Shown: one piece after another, positions 28,322 to 37,670 of the stretch | How positions within the stretch are numbered: position 1 is the first letter of the stretch | Layout of the letters: each line of letters opens with the position of its first letter | Source: Geobacteraceae bacterium | GTDB taxonomy: Bacteria > Desulfobacterota > Desulfuromonadia > Geobacterales > Pseudopelobacteraceae | Reading direction: 5' to 3' | DNA length: 64,000 nt | Assembly: GCA_016720395.1 (NCBI GenBank) | Contig: JADKKR010000009.1 | Location: 124,001-188,000 of the forward strand | Translations under genes and position numbers: made by a program | Notes under the pieces: generated by a model | Seen by the model: the letters and a program-made list of their open reading frames with translations, nothing else | What the model was told of the DNA's origin: nothing | The model's database searches: none

Positions 28322-29308
28322 ATGCTGAGGTCCAGGATCACGGGAACCGGCTCCTCTCTGCCGGAAAAGATACTTACCAATTCAGATCTGGAGTTGATGG
28401 TTGAGACCAGTGACGAATGGATCACCTCCCGGACCGGTATCAAGCAGCGGCGCATCGCTTCCGAAGGCCAGTTTACTTCAACCTTTGCTGTCGAAGCCTC
28501 CCGACGTGCCCTGGAGATGTCCGGCATCAAGGCCGAAGAACTCGATCTTATCATCCTTGGCACCGTCACCCCTGACTTTCCCTTTCCGGCAACCGCCTGT
28601 ATCGTGCAGCATGAAATCGGGGCAGTCAACGCTGCAGCTTTTGACCTCTCTGCCGCCTGTTCCGGCTTCATCTACGGCCTGTCCATCGCAGACAAATATA
28701 TCAGAACCGGTGAAGCCCGGAAGGTGCTCGTTATCGGCGCCGAGGTGCTTTCGAGGGTCGTGGACTGGACAGACCGCAATACCTGCATCCTGTTCGGTGA
28801 CGGTTCCGGCGCAGCCGTGATCGAAGCCTGCGAGGGTGATACCGGCCTGCTTTCCACACATATCTTCAGCAACGGCTCATACTGGAATACCCTCTACCAG
28901 CCCGGTTGCGGCAACAGAAATCCTGCCACGAACCGCTCGGTCATTGATGACCGGCTCTGCTTCATCAAGATGGAGGGGAACGACGTGTTCAAGCATGCCG
29001 TCCGTGCCATGGAGGAAGCCGCCTGTACCGCCCTCGCTGCCAACGGCATGACCCCTTCGGATGTCTCTCTGCTGATCCCGCATCAAGCCAACCTGCGCAT
29101 CATCGACGCAACGGCCAAGAGGCTGGGGATTACGGAAGAAGAACGGCTCTTTGTCAATCTTCACAATTACGGCAACACCTCGTCGGCATCCATTCCGATC
29201 TCCCTTGACGAAGCCAATCGCTCCGGTCGTATGAAACCAGGGGATATTGTGCTGCTAGATGCCTTCGGCGGCGGATTCACCTATGGCTCGGCCCTGATGC
29301 GCTGGTAG
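28322..29308 (+). CDS. fabH: 3-oxoacyl-ACP synthase III (FabH)
   Basis: Starts fatty acid synthesis by condensing acetyl-CoA with malonyl-ACP. The catalytic triad is visible: Cys in DLSAACSGFIYGLS, His in LIPHQANLRIIDA, and Asn in LHNYGNTSSASIPI. The N-terminus RITGTGSSLPEKILTN is typical, and the length is 328 residues. GGGGAG precedes the ATG by four bases. It lies 10 bp after plsX, followed by fabD. Confidence 0.97.
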   Translation: MLRSRITGTGSSLPEKILTNSDLELMVETSDEWITSRTGIKQRRIASEGQFTSTFAVEASRRALEMSGIKAEELDLIILGTVTPDFPFPATACIVQHEIGAVNAAAFDLSAACSGFIYGLSIADKYIRTGEARKVLVIGAEVLSRVVDWTDRNTCILFGDGSGAAVIEACEGDTGLLSTHIFSNGSYWNTLYQPGCGNRNPATNRSVIDDRLCFIKMEGNDVFKHAVRAMEEAACTALAANGMTPSDVSLLIPHQANLRIIDATAKRLGITEEERLFVNLHNYGNTSSASIPISLDEANRSGRMKPGDIVLLDAFGGGFTYGSALMRW

Positions 29309-29360
29309 TCCGGACCTGTTCTCGAACTGACATTTCAACAGAACCTGAGAGGTGCACCTC

Positions 29361-30287
29361 ATGAGCACAACAGCATTTATCTTCCCCGGTCAGGGGTCAC
29401 AGTACCCGGGTATGGGCAAGGACCTGGCTGAGACCTTCCCGGTTGCCCGCCAGACCTTCGAGGAGGCGGATGACGCCCTCGGACTGAAAATTTCCGGCAT
29501 CTGTTTTTCCGGCAGTGAAGACGAACTGAAGCTGACCGCAAACACCCAGCCTGCCATATTGACAGCCAGCATAGCAGTGCTGCGTGTTGTCGAACAGGAG
29601 ACTGGACTGAAGGCCGATTTCCTGGCCGGACACTCCCTGGGAGAATATTCGGCTCTGGTCGCTTCCGGCAGCTTTGCGTTTGCCGATGCGGTACGGACTG
29701 TCCGGGCTCGCGGTACGTTCATGCAGGAGGCTGTTCCGGTCGGAACCGGCACCATGGCTGCCATGCTCAGCATCGAAAAAGACGAGCTGGAAGACATCTG
29801 CCGCGAAGCAGCCCAGGGTGAGGTCGTTTCGGCTGCGAATTTCAATTCTCCCGGGCAGATCGTTATCGCCGGAAATGTAGGTGCGGTCAACCGGGCCATC
29901 GAGATCGCCAAGGCTCGCGGATTCAGGAAATCCATGCTGCTGCCGGTCAGCGCCCCCTTTCACTGTGCCTTGATGAAACCTGCTGCCGACAGGCTTTCCG
30001 CAACATTGGATGCCGTACAGTTGTCAGAGATGCTGCTGCCGGTTGTGGCCAATGCGACGGCCGCCCCCAACAACGACAGACTTCAGGTCAAACCGCTCCT
30101 TGTGACCCAGGTCTGCGCTCCGGTCCTGTGGGAACAATCTGTGCTGAACATGGCGGCCCTAGGGGTCACAAGGTTCGTCGAGATCGGCCCCGGCAAGGTC
30201 TTGAGCGGTCTGGTCAAACGTATTTCCAAAGAGGTTGAGGCTGCGAACATCGCCGATCTGGACGGGTTGAAGGCCCATCAGGGATAA
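29361..30287 (+). CDS. fabD: Malonyl-CoA:ACP transacylase (FabD)
   Basis: Transfers malonyl groups from CoA to ACP for chain elongation. FIFPGQGSQYPGMGKDL lies at the N-terminus, the nucleophile Ser in AGHSLGEYSALVASG, and the catalytic His in VSAPFHCALMKPAAD. The ATG at 29361 (308 residues) is preferred over an in-frame GTG three codons before it, since GAGAGGTG then lies at the right distance. Confidence 0.97.
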   Translation: MSTTAFIFPGQGSQYPGMGKDLAETFPVARQTFEEADDALGLKISGICFSGSEDELKLTANTQPAILTASIAVLRVVEQETGLKADFLAGHSLGEYSALVASGSFAFADAVRTVRARGTFMQEAVPVGTGTMAAMLSIEKDELEDICREAAQGEVVSAANFNSPGQIVIAGNVGAVNRAIEIAKARGFRKSMLLPVSAPFHCALMKPAADRLSATLDAVQLSEMLLPVVANATAAPNNDRLQVKPLLVTQVCAPVLWEQSVLNMAALGVTRFVEIGPGKVLSGLVKRISKEVEAANIADLDGLKAHQG

Positions 30288-30314
30288 TCCGGCTGTCATC
30301 AAAAGGAGACAGGT

Positions 30315-30755
30315 ATGCTCGATATTAATGAGATCATGAAGATTCTTCCTCACCGCCCTCCGTTTCTCCTGGTGGATCGCATTGTCGAAATGGATGCCGG
30401 CAAACGGATAGTCGGCCTTAAAAATGTTACCATTAATGAACCGTTTTTCCCGGGGCATTTTCCCGGGCACCCTGTCATGCCGGGTGTTCTGATCATCGAG
30501 GCAATGGCTCAGGTTGCCTGTGTACTGGCTATCCTCTCATCTGATGAGAGTGTGCGTTCGAAGGTCACCTATTTTGCCGGTATTGATAACGCAAAGTTCA
30601 GGAAACCGGTGTTCCCGGGAGACCAGCTTCGCATGGAACTGGAAGTGGTCAATTGCAAGCGTGGTATCTGGTATTTTAATGGCCGGACCTATGTTGACGA
30701 CAAGCTTGTGACCGAGGCGGATCTGAAAGCTGCCTTTGCTGATAAAGCCAGTTAA
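30315..30755 (+). CDS. fabZ: 3-hydroxyacyl-ACP dehydratase FabZ
   Basis: Hot-dog fold dehydratase of the elongation cycle. The catalytic His and the partner Glu lie in FFPGHFPGHPVMPGVLIIEA, with the N-terminal HRPPFLLVDRIVEMD. The length of 146 residues is standard. The SD AAAAGGAGACAG is strong. Its place inside the fabD-fabG interval differs from E. coli, where fabZ sits with lpxA/lpxD. Confidence 0.97.
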   Translation: MLDINEIMKILPHRPPFLLVDRIVEMDAGKRIVGLKNVTINEPFFPGHFPGHPVMPGVLIIEAMAQVACVLAILSSDESVRSKVTYFAGIDNAKFRKPVFPGDQLRMELEVVNCKRGIWYFNGRTYVDDKLVTEADLKAAFADKAS

Positions 30756-30793
30756 CTCAAATTGATACGAATATAAAGTTAAAGGAGTTTGTT

Positions 30794-31531
30794 ATGCCTA
30801 AAGACAAAGTAGCTGTTATTACCGGAGCATCCCGGGGAATCGGTCGCAGCATCGCACTGGCGCTGGCCGCCAAGGGTGCAACCATAGTTGCCGTAGACAT
30901 GGACCAGGACGCCACCGATGCCGTCGTGGCCGAACTGCAGGCTGCCGGAACAAAAGCCCTGGCGGTAGTCGGCAATGTGACCGTACCTGCTGATGTGGAG
31001 CGCATGATCGAAGCAGCAACGGCAGCCTACGGCCGGGTAGATATTCTGGTCAATAATGCAGGTATTACACGTGACGGCCTTCTGATGCGCATGAAGGACG
31101 AAGACTGGGATGCGGTTTTGAATGTCAATCTGAAGGGTGCCTTTCTCTGCACCCGGGCTGCTTTCAAGGTCATGAGCAAGCAGCGCTATGGCAGGATCAT
31201 CAATATCGCTTCAGTCGTCGGCCAGATGGGCAATGCCGGCCAGGCCAACTACTGTGCCAGCAAGGCCGGGCTGATCGGCCTCACCAAGTCGAATGCCCGT
31301 GAGCTTGCCAAGCGCAGCATCACCGTCAATGCTGTCGCCCCCGGTTTCATCGCAACAGCAATGACTGATGCACTTTCTGAAAAAGTGCGCGACGAGCTGA
31401 CCGCCCAGATACCGCTGGAGCGTCTGGGGAGCGCTGACGATATTGCCAACGCAGTGGTTTTCCTGGCCGGCGAGCAGTCCGGATATATCACCGGTCACGT
31501 CCTTTCTGTAAATGGCGGCATGTACATGTAG
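30794..31531 (+). CDS. fabG: 3-oxoacyl-ACP reductase FabG
   Basis: NADPH-dependent short-chain reductase of fatty acid elongation. Cofactor motif TGASRGIGRSIALAL, structural NNAG in LVNNAGITRDGLL, and catalytic Ser, Tyr and Lys in NIASVVGQMGNAGQANYCASKAG. The length of 245 residues is normal. The SD AAAGGAG is strong. It is followed by a promoter-like region and acpP. Confidence 0.97.
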   Translation: MPKDKVAVITGASRGIGRSIALALAAKGATIVAVDMDQDATDAVVAELQAAGTKALAVVGNVTVPADVERMIEAATAAYGRVDILVNNAGITRDGLLMRMKDEDWDAVLNVNLKGAFLCTRAAFKVMSKQRYGRIINIASVVGQMGNAGQANYCASKAGLIGLTKSNARELAKRSITVNAVAPGFIATAMTDALSEKVRDELTAQIPLERLGSADDIANAVVFLAGEQSGYITGHVLSVNGGMYM

Positions 31532-31554
31532 ACCGCGTTTTACAAAAATAAAAA

Positions 31555-31583
31555 TTGACTTTTAACGTTTTCATGCTTAATTA
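31555..31583 (+). promoter_or_regulatory. Possible internal promoter for acpP
   Basis: TTGACT (31555-31560), a 17-bp spacer and TAATTA (31578-31583) lie in an AT-rich 110-bp gap between fabG and acpP. A small hairpin (AAACCT/AGGTTT, 31606-31621) precedes the acpP ribosome-binding site. The -10 box matches poorly, so this is tentative; acpP often has its own promoter because ACP is needed in high amounts. Confidence 0.4.
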
Positions 31584-31641
31584 ACAATTCTCGCTTAGAC
31601 GAAAAAAACCTTAACAGGTTTATATCACACGGAGGTGAATC

Positions 31642-31875
31642 ATGTCTGACATTGCAAAACGGGTAAAAGAGATCGTTGCTGAGCAGCTGGGTGTGGAAGA
31701 AGCGTTGGTGGTTCCTGAGGCCTCCTTTATGGATGATCTGGGCGCCGACTCTCTTGACACAGTCGAGCTGGTAATGGCACTCGAAGAAGAGTTTGATATC
31801 GAGATCCCGGATGAGGATGCCGAAAAGATCCAGTCGGTGAACGACGCCATCGAATACATCACCGAGCACAGCTGA
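31642..31875 (+). CDS. acpP: Acyl carrier protein
   Basis: Acidic 77-residue carrier of growing acyl chains. The phosphopantetheine serine lies in DDLGADSLDTVELVMALEE. The SD CGGAGGTGAATC is strong. It sits between fabG and fabF as in most bacteria. Confidence 0.98.
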   Translation: MSDIAKRVKEIVAEQLGVEEALVVPEASFMDDLGADSLDTVELVMALEEEFDIEIPDEDAEKIQSVNDAIEYITEHS

Positions 31876-31966
31876 GAAACAGAGTAATGAGGGAGGGGAG
31901 ATGTTCCCCTCTTTTCATTTCTGCCGTGTGATTATTACCATCAGTAAGACCAGGGAGCCATACAAC

Positions 31967-33201
31967 ATGAGAAGAGTTGTTATTACAGGAGTCGGTGCGG
32001 TTTCACCCCTCGGAACCGGTAACGCTGCCAACTGGGACGCACTTGTCAAAGGCCAGTCAGGCATCGGCCTGATAACCCGTTTCGACGCCTCGGATATGCC
32101 GGTCAAGGTCGCCGGTGAGGTCAAAGGCTTTAACGCCGAAGACTTTATCGAAAAAAAGAAATCAAAAAGATGGACCTTTTCATCCAGTATGCAATGGGTG
32201 CCGCCCATTTTGCCATGGAGGACTCCGGTCTTGTCATAAACGAAGAGAACGCCGAGCGGGTCGGTGTGCTCGTCGGAGCCGGTCTTGGCGGTCTGCCGAC
32301 TATCGAGAAATATCATGATGTGCTGAAAGAGGGCGGCTACCGTAAGATCACGCCGTTCTTCATCCCGATGCTGATCATCAACCTGGCCCCCGGTCATATT
32401 TCCATAAAATACGGTGCCAAGGGGCCCAACCTGTCATCTGTGTCAGCCTGTGCCACCGGAACCCATTCCATCGGCGATGCCTACCACATGATTGCCCGGG
32501 GTGATGCGGACGCCATGATTGCCGGCGGCACGGAATCTGTCGTGACACCTCTGGGAATTGGCGGTTTTGCTGTCATGAAGGCGCTGACCGACAGCCGCAA
32601 TGACGACCCGGCCCGGGCATCACGGCCGTTCGACCGCACCCGTGACGGGTTTGTCCTGGCCGAAGGTGCCGGCATCGTCGTCCTGGAGGAGTATGAGGCC
32701 GCCAAAAAACGTGGCGCAAAAATCTATGCCGAGGTAGCCGGATACGGTCTCACCGGTGATGCCTACCATATGACTGCACCATCCCCCGGCGGCGAAGGCG
32801 CTGCCCGCTGCATGAAGATGGCCCTCAAGAACGCCGGCGTAAATCCGGAACAGGTCTCGTACATCAATGCCCACGGAACCTCAACACCATTCAACGACCT
32901 GAACGAGTCCCTGGCCATCAAGTCGGTCTTTGGCGATCACGCCTACAAGCTGATGGTCTCCTCCACAAAATCCATGACCGGCCACCTGTTGGGGGCTGCC
33001 GGCGGCCTGGAAGCGGTCTTCTGCTGCCTGGCCATGGAGAAGGGTGTGGCTCCGCCGACCATCAACTACGAAGAGCCGGATCCCGAGTGCGATCTGGACT
33101 ATGTGCCCAATACCGCCCGTGATGCGGTCATTGAATACTCCATGAGCAATTCGCTCGGGTTTGGCGGGACCAACGCCACCCTGCTGTTCAAAAAGATCTA
33201 G
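31967..33201 (+). CDS. fabF: 3-oxoacyl-ACP synthase II (FabF), frameshifted at a slippery A-run
   Basis: Elongating condensing enzyme. The N-terminal part (31967 to about 32157) reads RRVVITGVGAVSPLGTGN and continues to AEDFIEKK. The rest, in the -1 frame (about 32158 to 33201), carries EIKKMDLFIQYAMGAAHF, the catalytic Cys in SVSACATGTHSIGDAY and the His residues in NAHGTSTPFNDLNE and STKSMTGHLLGAAGG. Uncorrected, the first frame stops at 32239. Seven A residues (32151-32157) stand where eight would keep the frame. The bases form A AAA AAG, phased exactly for -1 slippage, and a shift there gives a normal 411-residue FabF. A sequencing error, a real mutation, or ribosomal or transcriptional slippage are all possible. 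Confidence 0.9.
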
Positions 33202-33209
33202 GCGGGATT

Positions 33210-33653
33210 ATGATTGTCATCGGAAGTGATCATGGCGGACTCAGCCTTAAATCTGCACTGAAGAGCTATCTGGAGCGTCGCGGCTGTACGGTCGCTGACG
33301 CCGGTACGGATAATGATTCATCTGTAGACTATCCTGATTTCGGCCTGAAGGTGGCCGAGATGGTAATCTCCGGAGCGGCGGAGTTGGGTGTCCTGATCTG
33401 CGGTACGGGGATCGGCATGTCCATCGCCGCCAACAAGGTCCCCGGCATCCGGGCCGCGCTGGTGACGGATGTGTTCATGGCCCGCATGGCCAGGGAGCAC
33501 AACAATGCCAACATCCTTGTGCTGGGCGGTCGCGTGCTTGATGAACAGAAAGCCTGTGATCTGGTCGGTGCCTGGCTCGACGCGGCTTTTGAAGGCGGAC
33601 GCCACCAGGGTCGGCTCGACAAGATCACAGAAATAGAGAAAAAATACAGGTAA
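33210..33653 (+). CDS. rpiB: Ribose-5-phosphate isomerase B
   Basis: Interconverts ribose 5-phosphate and ribulose 5-phosphate. The LacA/RpiB signatures MIVIGSDHGGLSLKSALKSY, VDYPDFGLKVAEMV and LICGTGIGMSIAANKVPGIR, with the active-site Cys, are clear. The later REHNNANILVLGGRVL is also typical. The length of 147 residues is standard. It follows fabF by 8 bp and is followed by a terminator-like hairpin before glyA. Confidence 0.95.
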   Translation: MIVIGSDHGGLSLKSALKSYLERRGCTVADAGTDNDSSVDYPDFGLKVAEMVISGAAELGVLICGTGIGMSIAANKVPGIRAALVTDVFMARMAREHNNANILVLGGRVLDEQKACDLVGAWLDAAFEGGRHQGRLDKITEIEKKYR

Positions 33654-33682
33654 GTCAGCAGGTTGACAATTACTTACGCAAG

Positions 33683-33713
33683 CGGGACTTTAAACAGGTC
33701 CCGTTTCTGTTTG
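33683..33713 (+). terminator. Hairpin with T-rich tail between rpiB and glyA
   Basis: CGGGAC (33683-33688) pairs with GTCCCG (33698-33703), 9-nt loop, followed by TTTCTGTTTGTG. It may end the fab-rpiB transcript or act as a weak attenuator before glyA. Confidence 0.55.
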
Positions 33714-33743
33714 TGCCATTCACCCCCTATGAAGGAGCAGCAG

Positions 33744-34991
33744 ATGTCAACTCTATCGCAGTTTGATCCGGCAGTCGCTGAAGCTATACGTCACGAGACC
33801 GAGCGCCAGGAATACAACCTGGAGCTTATCGCTTCCGAAAACTTTGTTTCCGAGGCGGTCCTCGAGGCCCAGGGTTCGATCATGACCAACAAGTATGCCG
33901 AAGGTTATCCCGGCAAGCGCTACTATGGCGGGTGTGAGCACGTCGATGTGGTCGAACAGCTGGCCATAGACCGGGCCAAGGAACTGTTCGGTGCCGAGCA
34001 TGCCAATGTCCAGCCCCATTCCGGCTCGCAGGCCAATATGGCGGTCTATTTCGCCGCCTGCAAACCGGGTGACACCATCCTGGGGATGAACCTTTCCCAT
34101 GGCGGCCACCTGACACACGGCAGCCCGGTCAATTTTTCCGGCAAGCTCTTCAATATCGTACCCTACGGCGTCTCTCCTGAAACCGAGACTATCGATTACG
34201 CCGAGGTCGAGCGTCTGGCGGTCGAGCATAAACCGCGGATGATCGTGGTAGGCGCCAGCGCCTATCCGCGCATCATCGACTTCCCGGCTTTCCGCGCCAT
34301 CGCCGACAAGGTCGGGGCCGTCGTCATGGTTGATATGGCCCATTTTGCCGGCCTGGTGGCCGCCGGTGTCCATCCCAGTCCGATACCCTATGCGGAATAT
34401 GTCACCACGACCACCCACAAGACCCTGCGCGGACCGCGTGGCGGCATGATCCTCTGTCGCGAGGAATTTGCCAAGACCGTCAACTCCCAGATCTTCCCCG
34501 GTATCCAGGGCGGGCCGCTGATGCACGTCATAGCTGCCAAGGCGGTGGCCTTCAAAGAGGCGCTGCAGCCGGAGTTCAAAGCCTACCAGCAGCAGATCGT
34601 CAACAACGCCAGGGCCCTGGCAACAGCCCTGACCGGCAAGGGTTTCAAGCTGACCAGTGGCGGCACCGACAACCACCTGATGCTGATCAACTTTTCCGGT
34701 ACCGAGATTACCGGCAAGGCGGCCGAGGAGGCCCTGGACAAGGCCGGCATCACGGTCAACAAGAACACCGTGCCGTTCGAGACCCGCTCACCGTTTGTCA
34801 CTTCCGGCATCCGCGTCGGTACTCCGGCCTGCACGTCACATGGCTTGAAAGAGGCCGAGATGGAGCAGGTGGCAGGTTTCATCGCCGACGCCGTTGCCAA
34901 TATCGGCAATGACGAGAAGCTCTCTGCCATCAAGGTGCAGGTCAACCAGATGATGAAGAGATTCCCGCTCTACGCCAGCCGGCTTGCCTAA
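33744..34991 (+). CDS. glyA: Serine hydroxymethyltransferase
   Basis: PLP enzyme that converts serine and tetrahydrofolate to glycine and methylene-tetrahydrofolate. Motifs: NLELIASENFVSEAVLEAQG, the PLP Lys in TTTTHKTLRGPRGGMI, and MVDMAHFAGLVAAGVHPSP. The ATG at 33744 (415 residues) follows AAGGAGCAGCAG and gives the usual N-terminus; an upstream in-frame ATG would add 27 atypical residues. The gene ends at a strong terminator. Confidence 0.97.
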   Translation: MSTLSQFDPAVAEAIRHETERQEYNLELIASENFVSEAVLEAQGSIMTNKYAEGYPGKRYYGGCEHVDVVEQLAIDRAKELFGAEHANVQPHSGSQANMAVYFAACKPGDTILGMNLSHGGHLTHGSPVNFSGKLFNIVPYGVSPETETIDYAEVERLAVEHKPRMIVVGASAYPRIIDFPAFRAIADKVGAVVMVDMAHFAGLVAAGVHPSPIPYAEYVTTTTHKTLRGPRGGMILCREEFAKTVNSQIFPGIQGGPLMHVIAAKAVAFKEALQPEFKAYQQQIVNNARALATALTGKGFKLTSGGTDNHLMLINFSGTEITGKAAEEALDKAGITVNKNTVPFETRSPFVTSGIRVGTPACTSHGLKEAEMEQVAGFIADAVANIGNDEKLSAIKVQVNQMMKRFPLYASRLA

Positions 34992-35014
34992 GCCTGTAAC
35001 TTCTGGTATGTACT

Positions 35015-35048
35015 AGACCCGTCTGAACTGTTCAGGCGGGTCTTTTTT
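35015..35048 (+). terminator. Rho-independent terminator of glyA
   Basis: A 13-bp stem with one mismatch (AGACCCG.CTGAA pairing with TTCAG.CGGGTCT), 3-nt loop, followed by six T residues. Confidence 0.9.
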
Positions 35049-35078
35049 ATGCTGTTTACCACAACGGGGATGCCACTC

Positions 35079-35906
35079 ATGGACAACAAGTCTTTCCTGA
35101 CACCGCCGGAAACCATCCAGGCAATTATCGGCGCCGGCCGCCGTGTTCTGCATCAGTCGTTCGGCCGCACCTTCATCCTCAGCCTGCTGGCCGGTTTCTA
35201 TATCTCCTTCGGCGCACAGCTCTCCACGGTGGTCAGTCAGGATGCCGCCCGTTTTGCCGGCCTGGGTGTATCGCGCCTGCTGGCCGGCAGCGTCTTCTCC
35301 ATCGGCCTGATGCTGGTGGTTATCTGCGGGGCCGAGCTTTTTACCGGCAACAGCCTGCTGGCGGCCGCGGCACTGCACGGGGAGATCTCCTGGGCAAAGC
35401 TTGCTGAAAACTGGGGTCTCGTGCTGGTGGGCAACTTTCTCGGCTCGCTGTTCTTTGCCTGGCTGATGTTCGAGTCTCGCCTGTGGGAATCGGGTGCCGT
35501 TGCCGAACATGCGGTCAACATCGCCGCCGCGAAGTGCAAACTTTCATTCGGGGTGGCATTCATCCGCGCCTTACTCTGCAACTGGCTGGTCTGCCTGGCG
35601 GTCTTCATGGCCACGGCAGCCCGCGATGTCCCCGGTAAGATGCTGGCCTGCTTCGTCCCGATCATGACCTTTGTCACCAGCGGCTTCGAGCATAACGTCG
35701 CCAACATGTATTTTATCCCCACCGGTCTGATGATCTCCCGGGAGACCGGCAGGATCGATCCGGCATTGAACTGGAGCTCGTTCCTGCTGGACAATCTGCT
35801 GCCGGTAACCCTCGGCAACATCGTCGGCGGCGTGGTCTTCGTGGCCTGCGCCTACTGGTATGTGCACAGTGCAACCGTTCGGGAATCCAGCCGGTCCCGT
35901 GAGTGA
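35079..35906 (+). CDS. Formate/nitrite transporter (FNT) family channel
   Basis: Pentameric inner-membrane channel for formate, nitrite or a similar small anion. The 275-residue protein has six hydrophobic segments. It carries the FNT signatures GAELFTGNSLL near the second half-helix and SGFEHNVANMYFIPTG with the central pore His. The ATG at 35079 follows GGGGATGCC at a good spacing; two upstream ATGs are possible. It is next to glyA, but a terminator separates them. Confidence 0.92.
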   Translation: MDNKSFLTPPETIQAIIGAGRRVLHQSFGRTFILSLLAGFYISFGAQLSTVVSQDAARFAGLGVSRLLAGSVFSIGLMLVVICGAELFTGNSLLAAAALHGEISWAKLAENWGLVLVGNFLGSLFFAWLMFESRLWESGAVAEHAVNIAAAKCKLSFGVAFIRALLCNWLVCLAVFMATAARDVPGKMLACFVPIMTFVTSGFEHNVANMYFIPTGLMISRETGRIDPALNWSSFLLDNLLPVTLGNIVGGVVFVACAYWYVHSATVRESSRSRE

Positions 35907-35982
35907 TCTCTCCGGTGGCCTGATTGACTTAGCCGGCCCATTCTGCTAGAAAGATAAGCTACGCCATTCCACAAGGAACCCA

Positions 35983-36663
35983 ATGGAAAACTTCCTCTTC
36001 AAATTATCCATCATGCTGGTGCCGGGCCTGTTTGCCATCACCTGCCATGAGGTCTCCCACGGCTATATTGCCTGGCGCTATGGTGACCCGACGGCGCGCA
36101 TGCTGGGGCGGCTGACCCTTAACCCTCTCAAGCATATCGATATCATCGGTACCCTGATGATCGTCCTGATCGGTATTGGTTGGGCCAAGCCGGTGCCGGT
36201 GGTATATGAAAACCTGCGCAACCCCAAGCGCGACATGATCTGGGTTGCCGTTGCCGGACCGGTCACCAATCTTCTTCTGGCGTTCATCTCAGCCATGCTG
36301 CTGCGCGGGATCATTGTCTTTGTCAATCCTGCCGTTTCCGGTTCATCAATGACCATGGTCGTTGAACCGATGGTCTTGATGCTGGCCTTTTCGGTATACA
36401 TCAATCTACTCCTGGCCATATTCAACATGATCCCCCTGCCGCCGCTGGATGGCGGACGGGTGCTGTCCGGCCTGTTGCCGTATCGCCAGGCCGCTGCGCT
36501 GGCCCGTATCGAACCCTACGGCATGATTATCATTATTGCCCTGGTATTTTTTACCAATATCTTTTCGTATGTCATCCTTCCGTTTCTCAACATCGGTGTC
36601 CGCCTGCTGGCCGGTCCGCAGAGCGATCTTGTGCTGGGTATCCCCCGGCTGTTGATGCGATAA
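35983..36663 (+). CDS. Site-2-protease-like M50 family membrane metalloprotease
   Basis: Intramembrane zinc protease family (M50B, short form without PDZ). The active-site HEVSH lies in TCHEVSHGYIAWRYGDP, and the third metal ligand is in NMIPLPPLDGGRVLSGLLP. It has several hydrophobic segments over 226 residues. The SD AAGGAACC is fair. It precedes trpS and scpAB as in many related genomes; the substrate is unknown. Confidence 0.9.
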   Translation: MENFLFKLSIMLVPGLFAITCHEVSHGYIAWRYGDPTARMLGRLTLNPLKHIDIIGTLMIVLIGIGWAKPVPVVYENLRNPKRDMIWVAVAGPVTNLLLAFISAMLLRGIIVFVNPAVSGSSMTMVVEPMVLMLAFSVYINLLLAIFNMIPLPPLDGGRVLSGLLPYRQAAALARIEPYGMIIIIALVFFTNIFSYVILPFLNIGVRLLAGPQSDLVLGIPRLLMR

Positions 36664-36688
36664 TTTTAGTATAAGGAGTCTTGTAGAT

Positions 36689-37669
36689 ATGAAACAACGC
36701 GTTGTCAGCGGCATGAGACCGACCGGAAAACTGCATATCGGCCATTACCACGGCGTCCTTGAAAACTGGGTCCGGATGCAGGAGGATTTCGACTGCTTCT
36801 TCTTCGTGGCTGACTGGCACTCGCTCACCACCGAATATGCCGACACCTCCGGCATCAAGGAAAGCATCCGCGAGATGGTGCTGGATTGGGTGGCCTTCGG
36901 TCTCGACCCGGAAAAATGCGTCGTCTTCCGCCAGAGCCTGGTGCCGCATCATTCCGAGCTGAACCTGATCCTGTCCATGATAACTCCGGTCTCATGGCTG
37001 GAGCGCTGCCCGACCTACAAGGAGATGCAGGACAACCTGGAGACAAAGGACCTTTCCACCTTCGGCTTCCTGGGCTACCCGGTGCTGATGGCCGCCGATA
37101 TCATCCTCTACAAGGCCACTCGCGTCCCGGTCGGACATGACCAGCTTCCGCACCTGGAGGTCACCCGCGAGATCACCCGCCGCTTCAATTACCTCTACGG
37201 CAATGTCTTTCCCGAACCGGAGGCACTGTTGACCGAAACTCCCAAGCTGCTGGGGCTGGACGGCCGCAAGATGAGCAAGTCCTACGGTAACTCGATCTAT
37301 CTCTCCGATACCGCCGAGGAGACCACTAAAAAAGTCCTCTCCATGATGACCGACCCTCAGCGCGTCCGGCGTAACGATCCTGGCGACCCGGACATCTGCG
37401 TGGCCTTCAACCTGCACCGAATCTACGTTCCCCAGGACAAGCTGGATGAGATCATCCCGGCCTGCAAGGGTGCTGCTATCGGCTGCGTGGAGTGCAAGAA
37501 GACCCTGGCCGGCTGCATGAACGAGCGTCTGGCACCCTTCCGCGCCAGACGGGAAGAGCTTGCCCTTGATCCCCGGCTTGTGGATGACCTGCTTGCCAAC
37601 GGCAGTGAACGTGCTTCCCGGATCTCCGATTCAGTCATGACAGAAGTCCGCGCTGCCCTGAAGTTCTAG
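36689..37669 (+). CDS. trpS: Tryptophanyl-tRNA synthetase
   Basis: Class I synthetase that charges tRNA-Trp. The HIGH-like motif is in MRPTGKLHIGHYHGVLENW and the KMSKS motif in GLDGRKMSKSYGNSIYLSD. The length of 326 residues is standard. The SD AAGGAGTCTTG is good. Its stop is one base before the scpA ATG. Confidence 0.97.
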   Translation: MKQRVVSGMRPTGKLHIGHYHGVLENWVRMQEDFDCFFFVADWHSLTTEYADTSGIKESIREMVLDWVAFGLDPEKCVVFRQSLVPHHSELNLILSMITPVSWLERCPTYKEMQDNLETKDLSTFGFLGYPVLMAADIILYKATRVPVGHDQLPHLEVTREITRRFNYLYGNVFPEPEALLTETPKLLGLDGRKMSKSYGNSIYLSDTAEETTKKVLSMMTDPQRVRRNDPGDPDICVAFNLHRIYVPQDKLDEIIPACKGAAIGCVECKKTLAGCMNERLAPFRARREELALDPRLVDDLLANGSERASRISDSVMTEVRAALKF

Positions 37670-37670
37670 G

